From Nymphaea colorata (taxonomy: Eukaryota; Streptophyta; Magnoliopsida; Nymphaeales; Nymphaeaceae): a stretch of DNA of 64,000 bases. The stretch covers positions 7,259,001-7,323,000 of the forward strand of contig NC_045148.1 in NCBI RefSeq assembly GCF_008831285.2. Direction: 5' to 3'. This document shows positions 33,008-46,610 of the stretch, one piece after another; position 1 is the stretch's first letter; every line of letters begins with the position of its first letter. The position numbers and the translations under genes were made by a program. The notes beneath the pieces were generated by a model. That model was not told the DNA's origin. It saw nothing but the letters and a program-made list of their open reading frames with translations, and did no database searches.

Positions 33008-33689
33008 GTTCAAAGTTTGTGATAAGGTAAGCAAGCTGGTCTTGAGTGGGAATAGTGGTGTTCAAAGTATCATTCTGCAATATGGCCCTGAATGAAGTAC
33101 GTACACATTAATTTCAATGTGCTTCCTTGTTCATCAATTAAGTTGACACACCAAAGGCAAGGAACCTGCAGTTGAGGAATCTGAAGTTGTCAAAGTAAAA
33201 AATTAACCATAGGACCTCATAGGCACATGAGGCAAGGGATCAATATTTGGCTTCTATACTTGGTCAAGTCATAGTTGATTACCGAGAATAATGGTGCACA
33301 TTTACAGTTCAATTGTACCATGCCCTTTTCCCCCTATTGGGTAATTCCTTTTTCTGGACTTCATAGTGAGAGATTTTCCCAACTAGATAGTGAAGCCTCT
33401 AGTGGACGTTTTTTTTTTTAGTATCACCTTCTTAGTCAATATGAGTGTAGGCACCAAACAAAAACTTGTCAATGGTTGTAAGAATAGTTTGTGATAGAGA
33501 GCTTCCTTGATATAGCATAGAATTTGCTTGATGGCAGCCATATGCATGTGTGGCAAATATTATATCATAAAATCATGCCAAAAGTGAAATATGCGTACCT
33601 GGAAAAAGCTAGGCATGACAGTATGAGTAGCGGTTGAGTGATTCATTTCTTCCTTTTTTTTTAGAGTGAGTGGTTTTTTCCATCTCCCT

Positions 33690-33845
33690 TAAAAGAGGCC
33701 ACTATCCCCAGGGTTCAAAAAGCTCGCTTTGAGACCTATTGTGGTCTAAAGGAAGAGCGCATTGAGACTTGATAGTGACCACCCCAAGATTTGAACTCAA
33801 GTTCCTTTATGAGGTGGACCGCCTTGCTACTCGTTGTGCATTTAC
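33690..33845 (-). mobile_element. tRNA-related SINE-like segment (unit 2)
   Basis: The minus strand reads 'gtagcaaggcggtccacctc' followed by 'gagttcaaatcttgggg', resembling tRNA A and B boxes at the usual spacing. Orthologues lie at 18680-18850 and 50330-50520. Confidence 0.45.
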
Positions 33846-34580
33846 TGCCACACATTGTTAATTGCAAAAGTCAAGTTTGATCATTTAAGAGTAAGGGATT
33901 GTGGAGCCTCAACTAGATGCAATCATGTAGTTGGATCAGGTAATATGTTCCCAGCATTCCTAGATGGGTTGATAGAAGTGGCAATGAGGGCTAAAAATAC
34001 TTTGGCATCCAACAGATCAGCTTTGCAAAGTAACTGAATTCATGTATCTTTGTTGTGAAAGAAAAAAACCTAAGGAAATGGAACAATGCCTTAACATACG
34101 AGGCCTACATCAGTGGTGATGAACTCTTGATTGAGTTTGTGTTCAATAGATTCATCATACAATATGAATTTGTTTAATTTGTTCGAGAACCATGGATTGT
34201 GGATCAGGTTTAGATCAGATTCATGCATAGACACAAATGTGCGAGACCAAAAGTACCATCATACATTTGCAATTGACAAGAGATTTTAAGGTTTGTTGCA
34301 AATAGTCTAGGGAATTAAGTGACTTTAAGATTTGTGCACAATTATATAAATGCTTAAGTAGTATGCACAGGTCAATCCACTAAGGAATAAGAATTGTTCC
34401 TAAGGGGGTGGGCATAATGGCTTGGGATGAGGGCTGGTAGACAGTCAGTGTCCATTTCGATTGTCAAGTGAGTTAACCTCTTTTGCTGCAAAAGGGGGTT
34501 CATTAATGTGCAAGTTAAAATGCAATGGGAATGACACCCCAAGACACTAAAAGCAGACCTTGTATCCTAAGGTATAGTTT

Positions 34581-34715
34581 CACAGATTGTGAATGTCTCA
34601 TGAATATGCCTCAAAGATTGGATTTGGTTCATGGAACAAAGTTTCATGTCTAATGAAACTATCCTAATCTTTGGTATATATTCATGGGACACTCACAAAG
34701 TGTCTTTGTTGCCAA
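34581..34715. repeat. foldback element, unit 2
   Basis: The orthologue of 19901-20050. The left arm is partly degraded ('cacagattgtgaatgtctc'), while the right arm keeps 'gggacactcacaaagtgtct'. Confidence 0.5.
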
Positions 34716-35040
34716 ACTACATCTAAGGAAACAAGGGATTGGTTGGGATTTTCGGCTCTCTACCAAGAAGTGGGACTTCCGCACTCTTCCAAAAGAAACA
34801 AGAATTAGCACTGCAGATTTTCACTTGAATTTAATTTTATTAAGTGAAAAAAAAAGGATAGTCAACAAAGATATAGTTCAATTTTACTCAATAAGCATGC
34901 AGTGCTCTTTCTTGATATTTTGTTATCCTTCCACATGAATGTTGATTTCACATGTTAGTATGTCTACTTGTTGCAAGCTCAAGTTCAGTTCTAGTCAGTT
35001 TTTGATGCTTAGGCATCATTTTTTATCTTCTATTGATCTA

Positions 35041-36778
35041 TAAAGACTGTTTGATGACCTTCTATCAAGTAAATTGGCAAAAAGGCAATTCCATTAAGAA
35101 ACACAAAAAGGGGATTTTGATTGATAACAAATGAGCAATGGAACGTAGATTGAAAATCCCATATTAGTTTTCACCTAAACATTTCATGCACTCACTTGTG
35201 AAAAAGGGAATTGTTTTATGCACAAAAGCAAAAAACCCTTCCATTTGTGGGAGAAGAAAGACCAGAGGACATCCAAAAGCCCTTTTGCAAGCAATAGAAC
35301 TCCCTTTTCTACAACAACAAAAACTGGCAGTGAGAGAAACCACATAAAAGGGAGAGAGAAAAAGAGAGGGAGAGAGAAATTGGGAGTGACAAAAACAGAA
35401 AAAAATGAGCGTGAGAGATTGGGGAGGAATGAAGGTGAGAGACAAGAGTGAAAGTTGGAGAAAAGAGAGGCCTAAGCAAGGAAGTGGGAGAGAATACCAT
35501 TCTTTGCTCTACTGGATATAATTCTTGCAGACAAAAGATAGATTAAGGGAGAAATGCCTGCAAGAAAAAGAGTATGGGCGTGGTGGCAGAAGGCAGTGGA
35601 GGCAGGAAAATTGTCGGCAACCAAGGTGGAGGATGCCATAGGTCAAGGCAAGCTGCGATGAAGGTGTTCGATTGGCAGGCATGGAGGCAGTTGTTGCATG
35701 AAATGGTGCTGGTAGAGGAAAGGGTGCTACTAACAATGGTCGCCTCTTAGGTGATCCTCTCCTTCTAATGTTGCCATGGCTACTTTCCATCTTTCTACCA
35801 AGTAGCATTGTAGGCACTTGCTTATGTGGTTTTGGATCTTAACAGAAAATATATCTGATAATCAAAACTGAAAATCCCTTGTTTTCAAAGAATAATTTGG
35901 ATGCATATGACTATAGTTGAGTTGGCATAAATAAACGAGATAAAATTAATTAAACAGATTTGCCATGCCATCATGTAGTGAATAATCACATTGTTTCTAA
36001 TTAGTAATGGCATTGTTTATTGTTGGATTGATGACAATTCAGGATTTTAGAACCAAGCTTGTGTCCTATTCTTTCCATGAAGTCAGTGATACATCTTTCT
36101 TGGCCTAATTTTCTCATTCCTTTTGGTAAACTATGATTAATTGTTTGCTACTTTTGAATCTTCTTATTAATATACATTGACAATTTATTGAAGTAATAGT
36201 TTCTAAAAATTTATGTTAAATTGCATAAGCTATGTGTGTGGTTGTGAAGGTATACACTCTTTTACAGGCTAAGCCTATTGGCATCCTTTATTTTACATTA
36301 TTTTTGCAAATTTTAACATATTTTTTGCTAAAATATATGGTAACATGTATGAAATTTTTAGCGGCCAGCTTAAACCACTATATTAGCTTTGGAAAATGAA
36401 TGAAGGCTGCAATGGTGTGCCACTAATATAGATAATCATAGTGATAATTGATAAGAAAACACTGTAAAAATTCATTCCGATGTCGCTTACAGTCAGTATA
36501 TTAGTAGTAAAAAAGCATCACCACGACAATCTTATACCAATGCATATACTGATGAAAATGATCACTGTTACAAGATTTTTTTGTAAGGCAATACAACTGC
36601 TTAGATCTGCCATCATAGTTCTAACATTTTTCTTGCAGTGTACATTATTCAACATAACAAATAAATGTCCAACACTAAGACACTGATAACAACATCAACT
36701 TATCAACTTTGGAGCATTTTATTTTGATAGCAAACTTTAGAGTTATATGCCTTATGGCATGCTTATTGCTTATAATAT
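35041..36778. other. 3' flank of M-type OMT unit 3, no recognised gene
   Basis: Homologous to 4110-5897 and 53160-54327. A GA/AG-rich stretch lies at 35350-35480. Open frames here, for example on the minus strand at 35509-35817, are not conserved as proteins between units. Confidence 0.55.
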
Positions 36779-38699
36779 TCAATTGGGAGATGCTTCAATC
36801 AGTGATAGAAGAGAATTGTGGAGGGAGATGATGTTGCAAATGTCAAACTCTCCAACCTTGAGAAGCTTCCTCCATTCTACCTATGTCCTCTCCTTCCCTT
36901 CCAAAGTGTATACAAGCATTGTCACATCCAACACCATTTTAATGTCTTCCCCTGCATCTTCATCAGCTTCACATTGCAATATAGCCTCCACTAATATAAC
37001 CTTCCCAGTATCCTCTAGAATTGCTTTCGTACATTGCTTTAGTATATTTATGCAGCTCTCATAATTCCAATCATGCAATATCCACTGCATCAAACAAAAA
37101 TTAGAAGAAAAAGAAGATGAGTATTGTTGATATATGGCCTTAGGCATTCAATTTCCCACACTGGTACTATATCAACAAGTGATGTTTTTCAAGAAAAATC
37201 ATACTTTACTAGATTAGGGCTTTGAAATTACCATGCCTTTTGGTTGAAGGAGTTCAACAGGTCAAATACTTGATGTATTTCTACTATATTCCGTCTCTAT
37301 AAGCTAGGCTTTTTATGTTTGTTTTTTTAAGTTAAGTTTTTATGTTTTTTTTCCTCATCCCTATAATTTTAGAGAACTTTAACTACAATTAAGTTGTCAG
37401 GTTTTTTAAGAATGATCAAAAGCTAGCCAAAAAACTAAAAAATTGGATATGCATCTCAAACATAGACACACACACACAACCATGTCTTGATCACTTAAAT
37501 CCAATCAAACTAGAACAGTTTCTTGTATCTTAATTCAATGTTCAGTAGGCACTGAATAATGACATTGTAAGTAGTTCATATGAATCTAAATAACAAATTT
37601 ATAAAGCATTCACTTTCTAGGATAGCATAATAAGGGGCTCAATAGGTAAAATCGATTTTCATCAATAGAGAAATTATTGTGGATCGACAATCCTATTTGC
37701 AATAAAAAAAAATGCAAAGAACACTATCTTTCATAAAAAATCACACTCTCTTGTGTATCACTCTTCTTATAATTTTTTAATTCATATGCTTCCTTTTTCT
37801 ACGTTCTTCAAACAAAAACAATAACATGATGTCTTCCAAAGATATGTTTCAGTCCCTTAATATTTCAATTTCTAAGTTGGTATGGAAGACTATGAATCTA
37901 TGGTATAGACCTCCTTTGTGGTCTAAAACCACGTAGGTAAGGTCATTTGCTTATTCATAATTTAAGTGACATTGCATAGACAGGTTCAACGGACAAACTA
38001 TTGTGTACATATGCCACATTTTAAAATATATACATATACAACAATCAACAAATGACTATAAAAAAATTAGTGATATATTTTTCTCATATACCCATAAACC
38101 CAGACAATAATGTGAATGGAAATATATGGAAGAGATTAGCCACTCTAGCTGCTTTACATAATGGTCTTTTAGCTAGCTGCAACCTTTCCCATGAAGGCAA
38201 CAATCACTGATAAAAAAATGTTCCTCTAGCAAGTCTGTTTGTTATTTTCTAAAAATATGTCTTCAATGAGAATACCATGTGGACACATCTAAATAAACAA
38301 TATATGAAGAAATAGTAAAAGAAAACATTCACTATCATTTTTCATAGAATAAGATTCAGTAATATTATCTCAAAGAGACTATTCATCACCTAACCAAAAC
38401 ACAACCAACTTTTATCACAAAATATGCACATACAAGTATTCTCAAATATATGCTCTATGCAAACAAAACTATTGTTTTGATGAATATACAAATGTATATG
38501 ACATCATTCAAGCTATAGGTTCTGTCTCCCTAAGTTTCATTTTATTGTTGTCCCTCAGGAACAACTGTCTTCAATTGCAATCAATTGGTACTCGATCAAT
38601 ATGTGCCATCTGTAGTCATGTAAAATATTGTGATTGAGTATTCAATCAATTTTAGGATAAGATCCAGCAACAAAAACATTGATAAAACATGAAATTCGT

Positions 38700-38800
38700 T
38701 TACTTTACCACATTTGTGAGCAACGTGACCCACCATTCCACAATAAAAGATGTTTGAAATATGTTATGTCATTTGGCTTGTTGTACTTCCCCTAGCACCG
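38700..38800 (-). mobile_element. decayed retroelement gag zinc-knuckle remnant
   Basis: At 38748-38707 the minus strand reads FYCGMVGHVAHKCG, the CX4HX4C part of a retroelement CCHC knuckle; the first cysteine is replaced by isoleucine. A frame just upstream reads GKYNKPNDITYFKH, a plausible linker. Nothing else of the element is clear. Confidence 0.45.
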
Positions 38801-39989
38801 ACTAGGTTTTTTTTTCTTTCATGTATCTTGTTCATACTCGTATAGCTCAAATTTCAACATTTTTACAAGTTGGAATACATCAAGCTACCAAGCTTGTCAA
38901 AATAGATCATAGTAATTGAAACCGTTATTATTCAAGCATTTTTACAACTCACAATCTCATATTGCTGTTCAAGTCTAATTCAGGTTGGCTTCCTTGACCA
39001 CCTTTTATCACCACAATAGCAACACCAAATACAAATTAATCTTGTAAACATGGGGCTTTGCATTTCTACAATGAAATATAGATGATTATCTGACATAAGT
39101 CTTTGCATCTCATGCACTCACAAGAAAAACATTCTCATATGTCGATTATCCCTAGGATACAAATATGTTATGTAGCACTTTATGAGTTGGGGTTTCAGAA
39201 GAGATACAAGTATTTGTGAATGTCTGGCAAGTTCTGTTCCTTACTCTCATTTTAACTTCAATGGACACTCAAAGAAGATGATGCGATAGCCAAAGTCTTA
39301 TATAATACAATTCCTCGACAAACACCCATTGAGGATGTCAAATAACATTTTGACTTTTACATCATTATAAGAGATCCTCATTTCTAATCATGTTCGATGT
39401 GTACATGGACCATTTGAGCATGAAATCAAATCTCATGCTCTGTGGGTTTCCATAGTGTTGCTTAAGAGATCAAGGATAAAATATATATCAAACCGACGTC
39501 TGGTTCTTGACAACAGAATGTTAAAACATGGTATAAGCAAGTCAAATGAAAGATACTAAACATCTTTGGGTCTATCTACACAATCGGTCCAGCAATTTCA
39601 TTTAAAACATACAATATAAGTTATGAGAAGCTCAAAATTGATACAAATGGATTTTTAAATGATACATGACTCAAAAGAGAACCAGATCATTGAAATGGAT
39701 GAATCTCTATAAAATACGATTGGATCTCCAAACAAATGTATACAAATATTGGATTCAAACCAATTATCACATAATATCTCATGATCATAAAAAAAAATAT
39801 GTATCCAAGCAAATGCAATATCATATCCATAAATAGATGTAATACATAATATTATCCAAAATCATAGATCCAAGTGCATTTACCATAGCAAGAACAAACT
39901 GGATCTAAAGAGGATATGAATAAAAACTACAGTACCTAACATGCATTTTTTACTGTTTAGATCTCAAATGAAATCTGATCTACAAATAT

Positions 39990-42198
39990 AATCCAACGCA
40001 GAATATGGAAATAAACGCTAACCATGTACCCATACAAGGTATGAATGGCCAAATATGCATAATATCAGAAGCAAAGATAGGATCCAACAACCAATGAGAT
40101 CTCATAAACAATAAGAATAACAACAACAACAATAATAACATATATCTAATCCCATTGGAGTAAAACAATTCAAACTATAAAAAATCCTCAAAAATATCAA
40201 TGCATATTCATGGATCACATTCAACAACCCTCATATTTACTTTAGTAGACCATGGTGCCCGATTCAGACCTGGTTCAAAGAAAATTTTATCAATAAAATA
40301 AACAATAGAACCATTCTAGCATGCACGGGCAGCTAGTGCTTGCATGCTGTCTCGCAGAGGGGAACCCTCCCTTTGGCAGCACCCCCCTTGGAATGTGGGT
40401 AGGTGGACCTGCATGGGTATATACATCCATTGAAGGTAACTGCATGTTGTTCCCGAAAAGGGCAGTGCCCTTCCCATTTTCCGTTCTGGCCAATCAACGG
40501 CCACATGGAAAGAAAGAGTGAAGAAAGTCATCAGCCATCGGTGAAGCAAGTCATCCACCACTGGTGAACGAAAAAGTGATTGGCTTGGATTTGTTTGCAT
40601 TAGACGATAGCTCTAGGAGCATCAGATGACCACCCGAGGTAAAAACCGGTCTTCTAACAGGTAGTAGAAGGGAGAAAATTAACTCAAATGTATTGGTGCT
40701 GATATTGTTTGAATCGGCCTGACTTTGGCAGAGCTGATCAAGATCTAATCTCTCTCTCTCTTTCTCCCAAGATCTCACCTACTTTTCTTAGTTGACTCTT
40801 TTTGTTTTTTCTTAGCGAGAAATGCAGTATTAATTTCCCCTTTGAGACTGATTAACGCAGGGTTATCTAGAGGATCGTAATGGTAATAACTGACACACAT
40901 GACAAAACTGTAGGAGACCTTACATGAGTTGAGTTGACTGGCAGGCTTGCTTTACCATGCAAGGCAAGAATGTAATTTCTGAATCTGTGTGGCACAGTGT
41001 TTTAAGAATCTGCTTAAATTAATAATTTTTGAATGTTAATCTCCAAGGCCATACCCTTGTGCTTCAATGGTTATGCCTTATTTCTGCCCTTCAAGGCCTG
41101 GTGGACCCATAGAAGATCCTTCAACTTAGTGTTGTACTTGCTACCATTTGTAGCCTAGAGGAATAACACACGAGAACGTATAGTAATCACGGGATTTGAA
41201 CCTTGGATTTTTTTAGTGTGAGCCACCTTGCTGTTCGGTTGCCTTACCCCCCTTGAGCCTCTGTCTAAGTTAACTTGTTCTATGTAAGAAGAGAAAAGAG
41301 ACAAGAAAAAAAAGAAAAATGAAGAGGGGAAACAATCATGTGGTGCATATAATAGTTGTCTTTTGGCATGATCATTAATCCAATGTAGAATATGGATATG
41401 AACACTAACCATGAACCCATAAAAGGTTTGAATGGCCGAATATGCATAATATTATATGCAAAGTCAAGATCCAACACCCAATGAGATCTCAGAAACAATA
41501 AGAATAATAACCACAACAATAATAACATATATCTAATCTCACTGGATTCCGAAAAACAAAGCTATAAAATATCTGCAAAAATATCAATGCATATTCATGG
41601 ATCACATTCAACAACTATCACATTTACTTAAGTAAACTATCGTGCTCAGTTCAGATGTGGTCCGAAGAAAAATTGTTTAAAAAAAGAAACAATAGGACCC
41701 TTTCCAGCATGCACGGGCACCCAGGTGTGTGCGTGCGTGGTGTCGCACAGAGGAGAACCCTCCCTTTAGCAGCACCTCCTTGCAACTTATATAGGGAGGT
41801 GGACATGCATGGAGACATACAAGCATTGAAGGTGTATGCCTTTTGTTGCCAAGGAGGGTAGCGGCTTTCCCCCTTTTCCCTTCTGACCGATCTATGGCCA
41901 CCAGAAAAAAAAAAGAGAGAGAGAGAGAGAAGAAAGTCATCAGCCACTGGCGGAGCAAGCCATTATTCACCGGTGAAGAAAATTTTGACCGACTTGGATT
42001 TATTTGCTTAAAACAACAGGTCCAAGTGAATCAGACAATATCGATCAAAATTCCTCAGATGACAAGCGGAGGTAAAACGGGTCTTCTGACCAGTAGTTGA
42101 TGAGGAAAAACTAAATCGGATATATATTGGTGCTGATATTGTTTGACTTGGCCTCATATTTGCAAAGCTGACCAAGATCCAATCTATCTATCTATCTA

Positions 42199-42246
<48 letters not shown>

Positions 42247-42785
42247 GTTCTTACATTTAAGGGACTTCTTGTACTCAAGTTTTGCTATGCATTTCCATTT
42301 TATCGGCTCTCTCTCTCTCTCTCTCTCTAAAGATCTCTCCTACTTTTCTCAATTGACTTGTTGTATTTTTCTTAGTAAGAAATGCAGTATTAATTTCCCC
42401 TTTGAGGCTCATTAATGCAGGGTTAGCTAGAGTAGGTAGTTTGCCGTAATGGTAATTAACGGATGTACATGACAAAATTGTGGGAGACCTGACATGAGTT
42501 CACGGACAAGCTTTCTTAGCCATGCAAGGCAGGAATGCAATTTATGAATCTTTTGTGGCACAATGTTTTAAGAATCTACCTAAATTAATAATCTTTTAAT
42601 ATTTACTTAGGGGAGTAACCAGGAGAGCGTGTTAATAATAATGGGATTCAAATCTTGGATCCTTTGGATGGGAGCCACCTTGCTGCTCGGTTACGTAAGA
42701 AGAGAAAAGAGGAAGAAGAAGAAGAAGAACGAATAGGGGTAACAATCATGTAGTGCATATAATAGTTGTCTTTTGTGTGATCTTT
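39990..42785. repeat. 1.4-kb direct tandem duplication inside the M unit 3 intron
   Basis: Copy a (39990-41376) and copy b (41378-42785) run in the same order. Both start 'atccaa.g.agaatatgga', then 'aacaataagaataa', 'ttcatggatcacattcaaca', 'gcatgcacgggca', 'ccctccctttggcagcac' (shortened), 'aagtcatcagcca', a CT-rich stretch, and end 'catataatagttgtcttttg'. Unit 4 has a single copy. They differ by many substitutions and small indels, so the duplication is not very recent. Confidence 0.85.
42199..42243. repeat. (CT)n microsatellite
   Basis: A run of about 22 CT dinucleotides lies in copy b of the intronic duplication; a shorter CT run follows at 42307-42328. Confidence 0.95.
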
Positions 42786-44499
42786 TACGAATTGCTTATA
42801 GTTGTCAAAAATAAGAAAAGGGAGGAAGAAAAGGAAATTAACAAAAAGATGAACCATGTGTCTTTGGGCCTAGTCTTTTTACGAATTATCCCAAAATTTA
42901 ACCTTCTAGAAATAGGAAAGAAAGGACAAGAAGAAAAACATAAGAAAATGAAACCATGTAGTGGATGTATATAAATGTCTTTTCACTTAAGTTTTAACTT
43001 CGTATAAAACAAGAAGAAAATGACAGGAAAAAAAAAGAAACCAAGGAAATGAGCTTTGATTGTCGTCCGTATGAGTATTTTTCCATAATCTTCTAAGAAT
43101 TAAAAAAAAAAAAGAAGGAAGAGACAAAAGGGAAAACCAAAAATGATAACACTTGGTGTGTATGAAAAGGACGTGCCCGAGTTGCATGCGCATGGGTGTG
43201 CCTGTAGGAAAAAATAAGGGGGGTTGGGTATTTTAGAAATTCTTAGAAATAAATGTACATTTTAAAACTTTTTAACTTTTTCATAACCATTTTTGTCCTT
43301 CTAAAAATTTTTCTTTTTAACTTTAATCGCGGTACTTTGATCATAATACACCTCTATGCACTGGGGTGTGCACATAACCAGTTTTGGAAAGAAACAATTT
43401 TTTGGTATCATTTTATACGCACCAACCTAAACTTTAGCTTGTTCAATAAGACAAAGAAGAAAGGGAAAAAGAAGCGATTAGAAAATAAAACCATATGGTG
43501 CATAGAAGTACCTATCGTTTGGCATATCTCCTGAAAATCAGATTTTGTTGTTTTAAGTGTGGGGCTATTAGACAGTTGCTGTGGTTGGTTTTCTTTTCCT
43601 TCAAAGCCTTGATGGCAATCTGTCCTGTGTTTTTCCTGCATACAAGATCGGATCTGGGACAGAGATAATGCACCACAGAACGCAGCAAAACCCTCAAATC
43701 GTATTCCAGCCACCCTTTAATTTGCAATCATGTTCAGCACATCAGTTGCTGAATGTCCGGATATTTTTGTGCGATATTCATCCTAGTCTCACTACTCACC
43801 TCAACTATTGTTAGTGACGGCGATTGACAAGAGAAAGAGAGTGATGGGCATGGATTTAAACTCCAAGGAGTTGAAGTACCATGAAGACTCACCTTCAGGC
43901 TTCATGAAGATTGCATCAGCCTTGGGAACCTCCACAAACATGTCACCACCCACATGAGTGACCCCCTGGTAGTTTGGTGCAGTAGCCACAACATGGGGAA
44001 GGTCCAAGTTGATCCCTTTCACGTGTTGGTAGGTCTTCACTATCTCTGCAATGGCTTCTCCGGTGGCCCGCCACCTACATCGACAAGCAAGCCAAACCTA
44101 CTGAACCCATGCTCATACTCTGCCATGACTGCCTTCATTATGATTTTGCTCGTACAAGCCATAGTTGAATTGAATAGCTGATTAAATTCTGATTTGCAGC
44201 TCCATATCCCCAGAGATCTACACCAAGAACCTTCTCTAAGGCTACACCTCCCTCATGCACACACCTGCTTAAACAGTGCCATATAAGGAAAGTGTTAGGA
44301 TGGTTTTGCATGAGCACCATAGGAGCCAGGCTGAGCTCACCATCCCTGAGCAACCATCTAGAGGCTGGCGTTAAACCGAACTCAGGCTGGGGGTCACTTC
44401 TGGCACCATTTTCATCACCAATCCGTGGATCACGCTGTGCAAACACGTGTCCTTCCTAACAGCCTCATGATGCCGAAGAGGAAGCTGATATCTGGCAAG

Positions 44500-44660
44500 G
44501 GGCGGAGCCTAGGGGGCTCACAACCTCATCAAAAAAAAATTAAAAAAATATTGGTAAATTTTGAACAAAATTCACTTGTGTTATATAAAAATTTTGAAAA
44601 ATGATATTTCGGCCCCCATCAAAATTTAGAAACGTTAATTTGGCCTCCTTTCATGAAAAT
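44500..44660. mobile_element. hAT-type MITE remnant at the same exon 1 site (unit 3)
   Basis: The insert starts GGGCGGAGCCTAGG directly after 'ctggcaag', exactly the unit 1 insertion point, and matches its AT-rich interior ('ttttgaaaaatgatatttcg', 'caaaatttagaaa'). The right inverted end and second target duplicate have been deleted. The shared site means common descent or gene conversion, not two insertions. Confidence 0.8.
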
Positions 44661-44790
44661 GCCGGCAGCTCAACTGCAATATGGTGCAGAGTTGGGTTGT
44701 CTACAATGCGGTGCCGACTGCACACTTGAGCAACATCAGAGTCAGCAAATGCAAAGATTTGTCGGAATATCTCATTCTTTCCTTTTCCAT

Positions 44791-46605
<1,815 letters not shown>

Positions 46606-46610
<5 letters not shown>

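Larger units (their letters stand above)
32060..34900. other. 3' flank of P-type OMT unit 2, no recognised gene
   Basis: The region is homologous to 16998-20400. It carries the hAT MITE at 32535-33007, a SINE-like segment at 33690-33845 and the foldback at 34581-34715. No conserved protein is seen. Confidence 0.55.
23966..35040. repeat. array unit 2 (partial segmental duplicate)
   Basis: Homology to units 3 and 4 begins in what would be the M-type intron (compare 55400-56750). The unit contains an M-type exon 1 without exon 2, the divergent intergenic region, an intact P-type gene and its shared 3' flank. Confidence 0.82.
37085..43892 (-). other. enlarged intron of the unit 3 M pseudogene
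   Basis: It is three times as long as the unit 4 intron. The part 37150-39980 is AT-rich and unit-specific, with a decayed gag zinc knuckle (38707-38748). A 1.4-kb tandem duplication (39990-42785) follows, then 42790-43890 matching the other M introns. Confidence 0.7.
36779..44790 (-). pseudogene. M-type O-methyltransferase pseudogene, unit 3
   Basis: Exon 1 spans 44790-43893 and exon 2 37084-36779, with a 6.8-kb intron. Exon 2 keeps WILHDWNYESCINILKQC with the catalytic His, then GKVILVEAILQCE, but has TAG right after GGKERT-like GKERT. Exon 1 has lost part of its N terminus, carries a truncated copy of the exon 1 MITE (44500-44660), has a one-base loss at about 44190 (AANPEFNQ becomes AANQNLIS), two extra bases near motif I (about 44067), and a 7-base insertion at the splice donor. 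The minus-strand TATA is changed to 'ttgtaata' (about 44849). No functional product is possible. Confidence 0.9.

Noticed and set aside
39980-41528. Poly-leucine membrane-like frames repeated three times (39980, 41280, 55151)
   Set aside because: They come from 'aacaacaat' repeats in homologous intron copies. They have changing ends and no support as genes.
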